Source of the DNA: Bradysia coprophila
Lineage: Eukaryota > Arthropoda > Insecta > Diptera > Sciaridae
Assembly: GCF_014529535.1 (NCBI RefSeq)
Contig: NW_023503608.1
Coordinates: 11,334,501 to 11,398,500 of the forward strand
Direction: 5' to 3'
DNA: 64,000 bases
A model generated the notes under the pieces. That model worked only from the letters and a program-made list of their open reading frames with translations. It was not told where the DNA came from and did not search any database. Both the position numbers and the translations under genes were made by a program. Numbering within the stretch: position 1 is the stretch's first letter; the number at the start of each line of letters is the position of its first letter. Shown here piece after piece: positions 34,510 to 45,281 of this stretch.

Positions 34510-35235
34510 TAATGATTCCTTCTGCAATAGCTAATTATGAAATGCAAAGTTTTTTTTTATGCAATTGACGTGTGGCCTAGTATGACAGTGCACAATGTGT
34601 ACGTATTATTAAAGAACTTCGCACCGAGGGTCATACAACATTTTAGCAACCAAGGTGTGACGATTTTGTACAATGCACATTATGATGCTGAGTCGCATAA
34701 AAGAATTGGCATTTTTATAAAGTAACCGTCTGTTAAATGCAACATGTAAAGTTATACTGTGTAGAAAGTAATCTAGCGGTTATTCCAAATGGTTATAAAA
34801 TGTTTGGAAAACGTAGTCGAAGGATATAACCCAAAACGGATAAAGCAACACATTTTCTGTGTCGAATATTGTGTATTTTGAATCTTCAACATTTTCATGT
34901 GGTACGGCGGTACATAAATAAACATATCCGTTAACCTATATACAAATATTTATAACACTGTTTGTAATTTTATTTTATTACGATGAAGTGCGACAACGAT
35001 TTCTGCTTAATTTACTGTTTCACATTGTGGTATGATCTGACATATAACATTAAACTTGAAACAGGATAGAAATCAACCGATGAAAAACTACTTATGCTAC
35101 CTTATATTGACAAAAAAAGCTTATTGCTTGTTTTACAAACGGCGCTGCATATCAGCAGAATTATTTTCAAATGGGATACTTCTATTGTTGAAGGCATCGT
35201 TTGGTGTTTGATACAAAATCTAATACTTCATTAAT
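34510..35235. other. Gene-free stretch
   Basis: A 62-codon open frame (34537-34725 plus) has protein-like composition but no match that I recognise, no convincing acceptor and no neighbour exon. It is not called as a gene. Confidence 0.4.
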
Positions 35236-35239
35236 CATA

Positions 35240-35316
35240 CAGTGAACGACATCTCAAATTCACAATGACATTCTCTGAAAAAAATGACAGTGAGACATTT
35301 GAGATGTCGTTCACTG
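35240..35316. mobile_element. 77-bp perfect-hairpin MITE with TA target duplication
   Basis: The ends are a perfect 20-bp inverted repeat (CAGTGAACGACATCTCAAAT). The next 13 bp are also nearly palindromic. TA lies on each side (35238-35239 and 35317-35318). TA duplication is typical of Tc1/mariner-derived MITEs. It has no coding capacity. Confidence 0.75.
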
Positions 35317-35319
35317 TAA

Positions 35320-38300
35320 CGCACATGTTACTCTAATTTGCAGTCAAGAAGTAGCGATGCGGTTTTAAATACAATCATCAATAGTTGCATCAATTAGAAG
35401 GGATTGACTGTACGTAATTTGAACATTTCGAAGTTTAGTTTGACAAGTCTTATTAAAGCCCTTGAAGAAAACGCAGCCTTTTTGAGTATGTAGTATTCTC
35501 CAATAAAGGTGTCAAACAAGTATGGTATATCGTCCGCCCGGGGCACTCAAACACGCAATCATTTCAATATTATGACATAAGTTATGAATACGTTTAAGAT
35601 TCATTCTGAGTAAAAAATGCGATTAACATCAGAAATCTGCGCTAGTTTTATCATTTTACTGAAGTTAAAAAGTTAAACGAAAATACAGTTTACGAATTCT
35701 ACAGTTTCGGTAAAACCTTTCTTTTGGCAAAAGGTGAGCATGTCTCCAAGCATGTACCAATAGCCGGACATCTATTGTTCTTTCATTGATAAACGTTTAG
35801 GTGTTCGATTACTGGTACAATGTACACTACTGTTACAGTTGTTGAATTTTATACTATCGATATTCTGAACATAACAACATACCCGGTAGAGCGATTCTAT
35901 ATGTTCGAAGAATCTTCGAACAATTTAAATATTTATCTTCTTCTTTTACAAAATGTCGGAGAAAATGTTGTAGCCATTCCAGATTTAATTTTCTTTCAGC
36001 TTAGCCATCCTCATCACGGAATAATACGAAATCTTGTTAAAAAAAAAATTAGGTAAGATTACGTCGCAAATGAATAAATTCCTTGAAGGGAAAAAAACTG
36101 GAGATGGAAGCCTATAGATTTTACATAATCCAAGTAAGTACGTGATTAACTTCTTCAATTTTTACATTTCGAAAGCAAATGAAATTTACTCAAAATTATG
36201 CACCCTACGAAGAAAATACAAAAATTATGTACACGATCTCTCAGGATACAGCACTCACACCGTTCCGTTCGATTCTTAACATGAAGAAGTATATCTCTGA
36301 AATATAAAAACGCTAAAACTTTTTCCAAATCTTAATTTTAAATCAGTCAACCCCTTTGCTTATTTATATTTTATAATACATAAAGCAAATTTATATCAAC
36401 CCTTCACGTCCAATCGGCGTGCCCACTCCCCAATCTTTAATATAAATTTTTCGTATAATTCAATGTACATTGTGTATATGTTCGTTCATATATTTATATT
36501 GTATCAATGAATGATTCCTCCCTTCCATTTGCTTTGTCGTTTTTAAACATTTCCATTTTAAAACATTCACAAAAACCCATATACCCTCGCCATCAGAAAC
36601 ATTTTTTTTGCGCGTTTTCTCGTTTTTCGCTGTCACTATCCCATCGTCTATATATTGTATGGATGTATATATATGGATGTATATCTACTGTAATACCACC
36701 CTTGCTGCGGATGAAACAAATCTATTCATCTACCATATACTATAGAATACGTTTAATTTATACACCCTTTACTTTTTACAATAAAATTCATCGTTTCTTT
36801 TCTCAATTTTCATTTTTCGTTCTTTACGCGCGTTAAAACGCTTCCCCAATTATTTTCTTTTTTTAACTTTTCTTTCTTCACTCCACCACCACCACACCAT
36901 CCCACATTTTTCTTCGTTTATTTAAAAATGAGGATAAAAACAAAATGCAAAGTTTTCTTTCTCGAGCATTTCGGCTACAGTAAATCTTGCTACCCTTTTA
37001 TTTTAGTCGTATACATCCATAACGAGTAACGACCAAACCGCCCGTCGATCTTTTCTTTTAAAAAGTTTTTTTTTTGCTCTGCTGTGTTTATGTGTTCCAG
37101 CGAAAGTGTCGAAGAATTGAGTGAGTGTGAGGGTTAGGTTATAGCGTAAAAAAATAATTTCATGCGATATTTGAAGAAGAAAAAATTGTTAATCGGATTA
37201 CATTCAAAAATTAGAAGGTTTGCCGTAGCGCTAATGTATATACGAGGTAAAATTAATGTAAATTTGAGGAAATTTGTTTAAAATTATTATCGAAAAATCA
37301 ACATAAATGTGAAAATTATTTTGGATTCGTAGGCATAAAAATCTTTGGAATAATACCCTCATCACTCAAATGCCCTTCAAACAATATAGACGTAAAGCCC
37401 ACCAAAAACATGACGAAGTGAGTGGATGGTTCAAATAGTATTAATTGATTGCTATTATCTGTCTAATTATTGAGCATACCTTATGATGATTTGAGTAGTT
37501 TCAATTGTGAGTACTCCAAACTGGGTCAATCCCAATGGGCTTCAAGAAATCGAGTGGTGCGCACTTCTTGTACTGAATCCGAAAATCCGAAAAAATGGAT
37601 CTTAGTTGGACTGAGTGGGTCTTGAATCATATGGTATAGTCACTATACTATAGTGAACTAAATAAACTGAATTGAAGTTAAGCATCCCAGAGGGGGATAA
37701 TCCCATTTAGTCTCATACGATTTGGTCCATTTAGTCCAAGAAGTGGGGCACCTCTCGCGAGAAATATTTGTTTAGGGCGACAGATGGCTGACAGATAATA
37801 TTATTTATGCAGTTGAGTCTGCCAATGAAATTCAAAAACGGTGGCGCAACAGATAAAAATAGTTGGATCGAAAAAAAATTATTTGGAAGATGCGAGCATC
37901 AAACAGTATATAAAGGATGAAAGAATTAGAAAACCTAATGATTGATTTATAAGTCATCTCAATTACTATTTTTCCGTCTACAGCTTTAAGCCACAGCGCA
38001 CTGGTTCCATTAACAAATTCTCTAATATTACCGTAACAATACTAGCATTATATGCAACAGTCTCGAATAGATAAATGATCAACATTAGACAAATTCATGT
38101 TGTCGGTGTACACCACACAATATAGAACTAATGTTTGTTCTTAAAGTAATAACAAAATGAACGGAAAAATGTCATTGAACATTATCAAGATTAAGCTTTT
38201 TCGATTAAATGGTGTATTGAAGCGGTTATCGGTAATGCTGTAAAATGTGAGAAGAGAAGTACTTCCACAACTATAATGAATGAATTTATAAAACGCAAGT

Positions 38301-38530
38301 GAAAAACCAATCATTCTCTATTGCGCGTAACATGTTCTTTACCGTGAAATATTTTTACATTTATTTCATTTACATTATCCCCTCGATTATCTACAAATAT
38401 TTTTGAAATAAAAATAAGTTCGGTGAAGGTAAACTTTTAGCATTTGACAACAGAGAGATAACAGACAATGCTACATTAACTATAGATTAGACTGATGAGT
38501 CGGAGTTTAATCACGATCTGGCGAACTCAA
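35320..38530. other. Gene-free stretch
   Basis: This is AT-rich DNA with a TATATGGATGTATA microrepeat near 36655-36690 and a C/T-rich patch near 36500-36900. The open frames at 35820-36056 and 36507-36836 are hydrophobic or aromatic-rich and lack domain or splice support. Confidence 0.45.
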
Positions 38531-38534
38531 AAAC

Positions 38535-38670
38535 TAGATAGTTGACAATAAACGTCTAGTCATCTGTCATCGACAGCGATGAAAAAATAAGCAGCGAGCT
38601 TTGACTCTGTTCCTTTATATAATAGCAAAGTGTACGTTAAACCAAATGAAGTAAAGGACTTTGCATTGAG
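38535..38670 (-). repeat. Dispersed repeat family R1, copy 4
   Basis: CTAGTCATCTGTCATCGACA, then AAAATAAGCAGCGAGCTTTG, then TTAAACCAAATGAAGTAAAGG. This is the complement of the order seen near 19.2 kb and is very similar to 54205-54320. Confidence 0.5.
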
Positions 38671-38995
38671 AGCTTAGCGATATTTTAACAAAAGAAATAA
38701 CAGATTTACCTGACCTAAAATAGAAAATGTTAGGATAAAATTTTGTTTTCTATACGCGATGATGGATCAAGTAGCTCAATTGAAATACTATTTCTCATGA
38801 TGTCAGTAAACAAACATGTTGACTAACTTAGCATTTAGTTGTTTCCCCTACGCTTTTTATTGTTCTTGAGACTTAGATGTAACACGTTAAAATTTCAACT
38901 AGGACCAGACTATGGTCCTTCTTTGAACATTTTTATTAAGAGGCTTTGCTGTCGGTGCTTTGCTGGATTTTAGTTTACTTTTAATGACATCTTCC

Positions 38996-39105
38996 ATCAG
39001 AATCCTTTTTGAAAAATGTACGACCGCACCGACGACGAATGTGTTAGCTTTCAACAGAAAATTCATTTGGTTGCAGAAGTTTGACCGGCTCTGAGAAACG
39101 TGAGC
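38996..39105 (+). repeat. Single-arm relic of the TTAA foldback element
   Basis: CCTTTTTGAAAAATGTACGACC followed by TTAGCTTTCAACA and a CTGAGAAAC end parallels the arm of the palindromic element at 46191-46588. The inverse arm is missing, so this is a truncated or solo copy. Confidence 0.5.
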
Positions 39106-39156
39106 AGTTCATGAAAATTTCACCCTATTTGGCTTATCAATTGAATGTTAAATAAG

Positions 39157-39400
39157 CAGGGCTCGCTAACGGCACTAACGCTAACGCTAATCTCGGAAAA
39201 TATTAGCGTCGCTAATCGGAAAAAATTACCGCGCTTATAGATTATGCTTTCTAAAAAACATAAAAAAATCGATTTTCCTATTAACAACCCACTTTACTCT
39301 AAGAATTTCTCCTGATTTTAATATTTTGCACTTGTGCATGGAAATAAATCTTATCATCGAATAAGCGACGCTAGTGAATAGCGGCGCTAACCCAACCCTG
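39157..39400. mobile_element. hAT-like MITE with CAGGG ends
   Basis: This 244-bp element starts CAGGGCTCGCTAACGG and ends in the inverse of CAGGGTTGGGTTAGCG, with GCTAACG/CGTTAGC motifs near both ends. Flanks are TAAATAAG and TAAGTAAG, an 8-bp target duplication with one mismatch. CAGGG termini and an 8-bp duplication are characteristic of hAT elements. No transposase is present. Confidence 0.75.
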
Positions 39401-39409
39401 TAAGTAAGG

Positions 39410-40500
39410 TAAGTTTTAAGTAGGTTAGATTTACATGAGGGACTAAGTGAAAATTAAAAACAAAATCTTCAGTTTTAAATATTCATAAAGGGTCTCATGC
39501 AACTTACGAGGAAATGTGGACTGGTGATGAAGATAAGTCTATGGGACAGATAATTTAAAAATACTTTTGTAACGTTATGTCTCCAGGAAGTGTCTACATA
39601 GTCACAAGAGTGACCAAAATTGATTGCACTTCGCTTGGTTACATCGTAAAAGTATAACAGTTTTCTACTGTAATACATGCCCTCCCACCAAAAAAATAAT
39701 TACATTCAAAGAAAGAAATTTCCGTTGAGATAAGAAGCCGGTCCATTTGAATAACGACGCCGTGCAGATATTTTCAGCGATATGCTATACTGTCTTAGAC
39801 AACAACTGAACATTTATTTATGTGTGGTACAAATCCGAAAATATACACACATATACACAAAGGCAGACTAAGTGGGACCAATGTTTTTTGTTCACTTTTC
39901 AAGAATTCTTATCTAAAGTCATTTAGCCTCTTTTTGCTATTATAATTTCCATCGTTTTTCATCAGCCATTCAGCCATCGTTGGAAAATAGCAAACCGAAT
40001 ATTGTAGGCATGTATATATAAGTAGAAACAAACAAATTCGTTTGAAGCAAAAAAATATAAATGTGGAAAAAACCGGTATAAAACTATATACGACACAACA
40101 CAGTGAAAATATAAAATAATCTTAAAAACGGAAAAGTGTGTAGATTGTAGATTTAAGATTATATAGAAAGCCATTATTCTGTTCCACTTATAGAACAGCA
40201 CAATTTTCATCCCTTGTTTTTCACAAAGTATATTTTTATGTAGATTCATATTGCTGGCCAAACCCTCGATTCGTTTTTTTTAATTTACTTTTTTCCAGCT
40301 TTTACAAGACATTATTAAAGAAAGAAGAAAAGTGTTTTTGAGAAGGTGGAAAGTGATTAATCGCTCTAAATAATCGGGAAAAATGATTAGATTTAGAAAG
40401 TTTAGTTTGAATATATATTGACACATTTTGAATAAATTGCAATGCTCCATGCCACAACAAATTTACGAATAACTTCCTATTTGCAACCATGAAACCATAG
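39410..40500. other. Gene-free stretch
   Basis: This is AT-rich, with short minus-strand frames of hydrophobic composition only. No gene or RNA could be supported. Confidence 0.45.
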
Positions 40501-40509
40501 AATAGTGGA

Positions 40510-40575
40510 AGTTTTCAAAGCAACCGGTATAGTGGTAGAACGTTGGCTTTACAGTATTTACTCTAGTCGCATGAT
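40510..40575 (+). repeat. Decayed tRNA-like head
   Basis: GGTATAGTGGTAGAACG resembles a D-arm with box A. About 35 bp later, TCGCATGATCTTG resembles a decayed box B. The arms do not pair well. It is probably the remains of another SINE, different from the 7.0 and 32.0 kb family. Support is weak. Confidence 0.3.
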
Positions 40576-40980
40576 CTTGAAGCAATGTAAAAATGTGAAA
40601 GTACGTGCATAACTCGTTCTTACCTTTTTATGTTACTATGAAATATTTTGAGTCTATTTTACCTTTGACTATCGATATCTTGTGAACGTTATATCAAAAT
40701 TTATACTAACGTTAATGAAGTGACAGATTCAACAAAAAATTTCTCAAAATGCCTTATATCAAAAGAAGTGACAGGCGCCTAATAATGATGTCACAGAAAT
40801 AACTGTAAAAAATTTACCAAAATTACAGAAAAACCCTGTGGCAGGATGATAAGGCTTTCTCTAAATAAAACGTTTTGACCTTGATATAGGCCTGCTAAAA
40901 TGTTCTAATTTATGAAAATTGCAATCGTGCCGGAGAAAATAGTATCATGATTGTATAGAAAGAGTACTGACAAAAGTGTG

Positions 40981-41107
40981 AACACGCACGGAATTTCTGT
41001 TTTGTGGTTTACTGGTTTTTTGTGAAATTTGCATGCATTTTTATATGGATAAATCAAAAACTCAACTGAAACTCAAAAAACTCGGTTTTCAAAATTCCGT
41101 GCATGTA
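40981..41107. repeat. Dispersed repeat family R3, copy 2
   Basis: CACGCACGGAATTTC at the left and AAAATTCCGTGCATG at the right are inverted ends. The inside shares TGGTTTACTGGTTTTTTGTG and AAACTCAACTGAAACTCAAA with 34372-34501. It is a probable MITE. Confidence 0.65.
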
Positions 41108-41159
41108 GTGGATCCTATATCCAAAAGAAATCATTTGTAGAAAATATTGGCAATATCAG

Positions 41160-42053
41160 AGTCACTTTGCGAAAACATCGACCAGCTTATATGAAATTTC
41201 AAACCAAGGGGTCGCCTATCTTTACGAGTTATATCTTGTTTGAAAGCTTTCTCCAGACTGAGTAATTTGTAGAATGATTTTCTTTTTCAAACACTTTCAG
41301 TTTAGGTGTTGACCTCCGAGAAAATGCACTACACCGGATGGGTAGTACTACACCGGATGGATTTTCATCGGAAATAATAAATTACTAACGGTTATGATGT
41401 CAAAACTATATTTCAGGCCTCCTAATCAATTTAACATAATTTTGTTTCCGATAATAAATTTAAGTTTCGTCAGATTCGTCGTAGGTCGACTTTACTGTAG
41501 TACAGATCACAGCTATCTAGGTCGGATCATATCGTGTAAGGTGTCAATCAAAAGGTTAGAGTTCAGGGAACAATATAGGACAAAAAAAATTATGAGCTAG
41601 AGCGACTCAAGTTTCACGGAGGTTTAATTTTTGTGCATTCTTTTCGAAATACCGATATGTTCTCCTGCGCGATCACTTAACCTAAGTGATTTTTATATGG
41701 TTCTAATCTAGATGCCTAATGAAGACATTCCATATCATTAGTTTCCAGGTATCCGGATCGCGCCGTACTCCGGACCTCTTTGAAAATCGTCAATTCTTCG
41801 ATGTAAAAGTGATGCTGGAGCCACCCAGCAGAACTTCTTCGAACATATCGATACTGCTAAATGTCTACCTTGTTGAGGCTATTATTTGACCATAATTTCA
41901 CATTTATCCGATTAGTCGTAAGGAGAATATTGCCTAAATACACTTTCGCCCCATCCGGTGTGTTTGAAAAAAAGTTTCTTCTACACTTTGCCAAAAAAAA
42001 CTTTATTCGGTGACTCCTTGAATTTCAATTGGTCGAAGTTTTCGCAAAGTGAC
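41160..42053. mobile_element. Long-TIR element with AGAGTCACTTTGCGAAAAC ends
   Basis: AGAGTCACTTTGCGAAAACA plus TCGACCA at 41160 is inverted at 42025-42053 with one mismatch. Further inside both ends carry inverted TTTTTCAAACAC and ACACCGGATGGG words, so the inverted repeats may extend about 150 bp with gaps. ACTACACCGGATGG is also directly repeated at 41330-41360. The interior (about 600 bp) holds no recognisable transposase. No clean target duplication was found. Confidence 0.6.
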
Positions 42054-42108
42054 TCTTAAAAGAGTGAAAATTATCGTTTATAGCGGAGTTAAAAACTGTT
42101 ATCATTGT

Positions 42109-43198
42109 GTTTGGTGGTTGCTCCGAAGAGTTTTTAATCCCAGCAGGTCTTCCGCAAGGGAGTACACTTAGCCCTTACTTGTACAATTTGTTTACTGCGG
42201 ACCTGAATGTTCTGTCTGGAGCTGATCTGGCACAGTTCGCCGACGACACTGGTATTTTGTGTAATGGAAAGTAGCCTGAGAGGATTACGAAAGTTCTTGA
42301 GAAGTCTTTCAAAGCGATCTCGAAATTCTACTACAGGTGGAAAATCAAAATCAATGACCGAAAAACTGGAGCAGTATTATTCTCGAAGAGACGTGCTGCT
42401 AGATTTTCTTCGAGTCGTGAAATCAGCCTGAATGGAAACGTCGTTCCTTGATCTGAACACATTAAATATTTGGGTGTACTGCTGGACCGAAAGTTGACCT
42501 TTGGCGAGCATTCGAAGCACACTCAGGTAAAAGCACAAAAGAGCATGGGGTTGGTGTACCCCTTGATCAACAGGAAGTCGAAGTTAAGTTCAAGAAACAA
42601 GTTGTTGGTTTTTAAAAGCTCTTTCCGGCCGGTACTTCTGTATGGGGTGGATGGTCAACAGTCACTTGAAGGGGCTGCAAGTCGCCCAAAATAAGTGCCT
42701 CAAGATGGTGTCAAATAAACCATACTATTTCCCCACTTTGAGTTTACACGAAAACACATGTGTGAGCTTTGTTAAAGATTCAATTAAGACTCAGACGGGG
42801 AAGTTTATTTCAAGTTGCTTGCTTTCCGAAAATCCGATGATCTCCAGCCTGTTTAGTTAAGGCTAGTGTCTCTAGTCTGTTTTCATTGTATCTCGTTGTA
42901 AACGTGCTAGTTGCTCATTTCACGATGCCGTGAGGCCCCACTCCCCCCGTCTTATCGCCAGTTAAGTCGTAGTCTTTAGTTTTTAAGTTAAGTAAAGTCA
43001 AGTATAAGAAAAGGTTTTTGTCAAGTTTTCCTATCGCCTTCTCGCTCGTCAGTCGCCATGTAAATAACTAACTAACACACTAACGCTAAATTAAGTTGGA
43101 AAGTCGTCCTTAGGCTAAACACTTGCAACAAGTGAAATATTATTATTATTATATTCGTAATTTGTATTTTTTTTTTAAATAATAAAGTTCGTTAAGTT
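42109..43198 (+). mobile_element. 5'-truncated non-LTR retrotransposon (LINE) with 16-bp TSD
   Basis: The insertion is bracketed by AAACTGTTATCATTGT at 42093-42108 and 43199-43214, a 16-bp target duplication. The interior starts inside reverse transcriptase: AGLPQGSTLSPYLYNLF, then AQFADDTG (the catalytic ADD box) at about 42145-42255. A stop at 42272 and later frame shifts break it. The C-terminal parts lie in other frames (YLGVLLDRKLTFGEH near 42465, then NKCLKMVSNKPYYFPTLSLHE). The spacing resembles the Jockey/CR1 group. A 3' UTR of about 340 bp follows, with an ATT repeat at 43139-43152. It is dead by 5' truncation plus mutations. Confidence 0.88.
42140..42857 (+). pseudogene. Reverse transcriptase fragment of the LINE, frameshifted
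   Basis: Only the RT palm from the GLPQGS motif onward and the downstream C-terminal segment remain. At least one stop (42272) and two further frame changes separate the recognisable blocks. The endonuclease and ORF1 are absent because the copy is 5'-truncated. The final frame ends at 42860. Confidence 0.8.
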
Positions 43199-43214
43199 AA
43201 ACTGTTATCATTGT

Positions 43215-44937
43215 ACTTTTCTTTTGTTTGTCTGTGACATCTTACGCCCATTTTTGAAAGTATCGGAACAAAATAGTCATTTACGCCACAAGAACTGAAG
43301 TCCGAAAGTAACTTTTCCACACCAATCTGCCGAAATGAAATGAAAAACTTTCCACTTTTCATTATTTTATATCCTTTATTTCAGTTATTTTTATACAAAT
43401 ATATTTCTTTATCATTTTTTTTATATTTATATCACATTCCAATTATGTTTTATTTATAGAGTTCAATAAAAAAAACATTTTCCTTTGCTTTTTTTTAATA
43501 ATTAATTTAACTTTAATACAAAATAACTTTATTTAGAACATTGGCCATTACTATATTTTTTATGAACTAAATAAAGTTTGTATTCTCATCATCGCCTTTA
43601 TCATTTTCTCGTTCTTTCTTTCTGTTTTCACTTTTCAATTTAAATTCCATAAACTTAATTTTTCATTGTAATCTTTTATTTTTATCCGGTAATAAACTCT
43701 CTCAATTTAATAGAATTTTTTTTTAAGTTTTTTTTTTCATTTTAAATTTTTAGAAGATATACGCTTGCCTATGTAAAATAAACTAGTTAAAACAAGCCAA
43801 ATGCATTTAAATAGATTAATAATCTTTTAATAGTTTCATTGTTTGTTATTTTGAGGAGTATGTCTTATTAAGTGCAAATATTAATGTATTAACCTTCGCG
43901 GAAAGGCATCACATTATATGAAACAAAAAAACTAATTTTACGATTTCATTATAAATTTTCATAACATTTTAAATAAAAATAAATGTAAAGAAACGCACAC
44001 GTCCCGGTCATGTCCAACATCAAAATGGCATAACTACCAAAGTGAAACAATTACATTTCACAAAGTATAATAATGCTCATCTCGATTCGTATCTCTGACC
44101 ACACTGTGTACACTGCATTATGCATGTATTCAAAAGAAAGTAAAACGAAATGTGTATATAATATTGATGTTCGAAATTTAAATTGACATGGCCCTCAATA
44201 AAGGACTTTTGGCATAAGAAACTCTCAATTTCAATGATGATGATTGCGAGAGAGAGAGAGAGAGTGTGTCGCCATAGACGGAAAGTTGATTTTCATTAAC
44301 CATTTAGTTTTTTTGTTAAAAACGGTCTAATTTACGATATTGCGGTATCATTTTATCGAAAAAAAAAATTTGTTTACTAACCAGGAGTCATAGGAGCGAG
44401 ACAGAGAGAAACAATCCTATCACTTTGGACGAACCAAGATGAGGATTTTCATTTTTTGTTTTTAATTTTATCAAATGAGACTTTTAACAATTCATTATAA
44501 ACGTGACAGTTATTCGGTATAATCCTAAAACCTAAAATATGTTTCCTGATAAAATGGATCCGCTCAAATTTGATAAAGAATCACGAACATTATGTAACAC
44601 AAACACTTACAACTAGTGCGAAAAATGCGATATGCACAACAAATCGTTAGACTGACTAACCATCACACACGTAATTAACTTGGCCTGTCCCTTTGCTATG
44701 GATTTTTTTTCCCTATTTTTTTGCTTTCAATTTCAAAGCCCTGTAAGAAATTGAGGAAATCATAGCGGTAAAAAATGACGACAAAAAGTTTGTAAAAAAA
44801 TATCATGAGACACTACTTTTTGAATCGGTTATCTCCTAGAACTTACAGATCAGTGGCCCAGAAATAAGTTGTCGGTACGGACTGTAATCGGTGAAATTCT
44901 AATTTCTAAATTAATCGTCCCTATAATCGGTTGCAGT
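43215..44937. other. 3' flank and probable 3' UTR of the WNK gene
   Basis: Downstream of the WNK stop codon on the minus strand. The region is AT-rich, with several possible AATAAA/ATTAAA signals and no coding sequence. A (GA)n tract lies at 44248-44264. The transcript end cannot be fixed from sequence. Confidence 0.4.
44248..44264. repeat. GA microsatellite
   Basis: GAGAGAGAGAGAGAGAG, about eight dinucleotide units. It lies in the probable 3' UTR or flank of the WNK gene. Confidence 0.8.
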
Positions 44938-45281
44938 TCAAGGTGCCGCTGGATTCGTATGATCGACGTGCTGTAATTGCGGTATTGATGATGTACCAGC
45001 GTCGATCTGCTGGGACTCCATGTATGATGGAAAGGAATTAAACGTTGGCGAAAATGTAGTTGTGGTTGTTGATAATGCGGTGGAATTTAATTGAAATGGC
45101 GTTGTGCTGCTCAGCGTTGGTTGTTGCATCATCTGCGATTGCTGTTGCTGTGACTGTTGAATAACGATTGTACCTTGTTGTGATGGTCGATTCTGCATCG
45201 AATATTGAATTTGAGGCTGACTGGTCTGCAACGATGGTGCGGCAGATGTAGTCGCTGACATATTTTCCATCCATTGATTCG
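44938..45281 (-). CDS. Wnk: WNK terminal exon 14
   Basis: Acceptor CTTTCTAG. It encodes about 114 residues ([13 protein letters not shown] and onward), rich in Gln, Ser and Thr, ending in TGA at 44938. It is probably disordered. Confidence 0.8.

Noticed and set aside
34537..34725. 62-codon plus-strand frame with protein-like composition
   Set aside because: No recognised family, no convincing acceptor or partner exon, and it lies directly after a MITE-like repeat. Could be a decayed exon but is unsupported.
35820..36836. Plus-strand frames at 35820-36056 and 36507-36836
   Set aside because: Biased composition from AT- or CT-rich DNA, no domain, no splice context.
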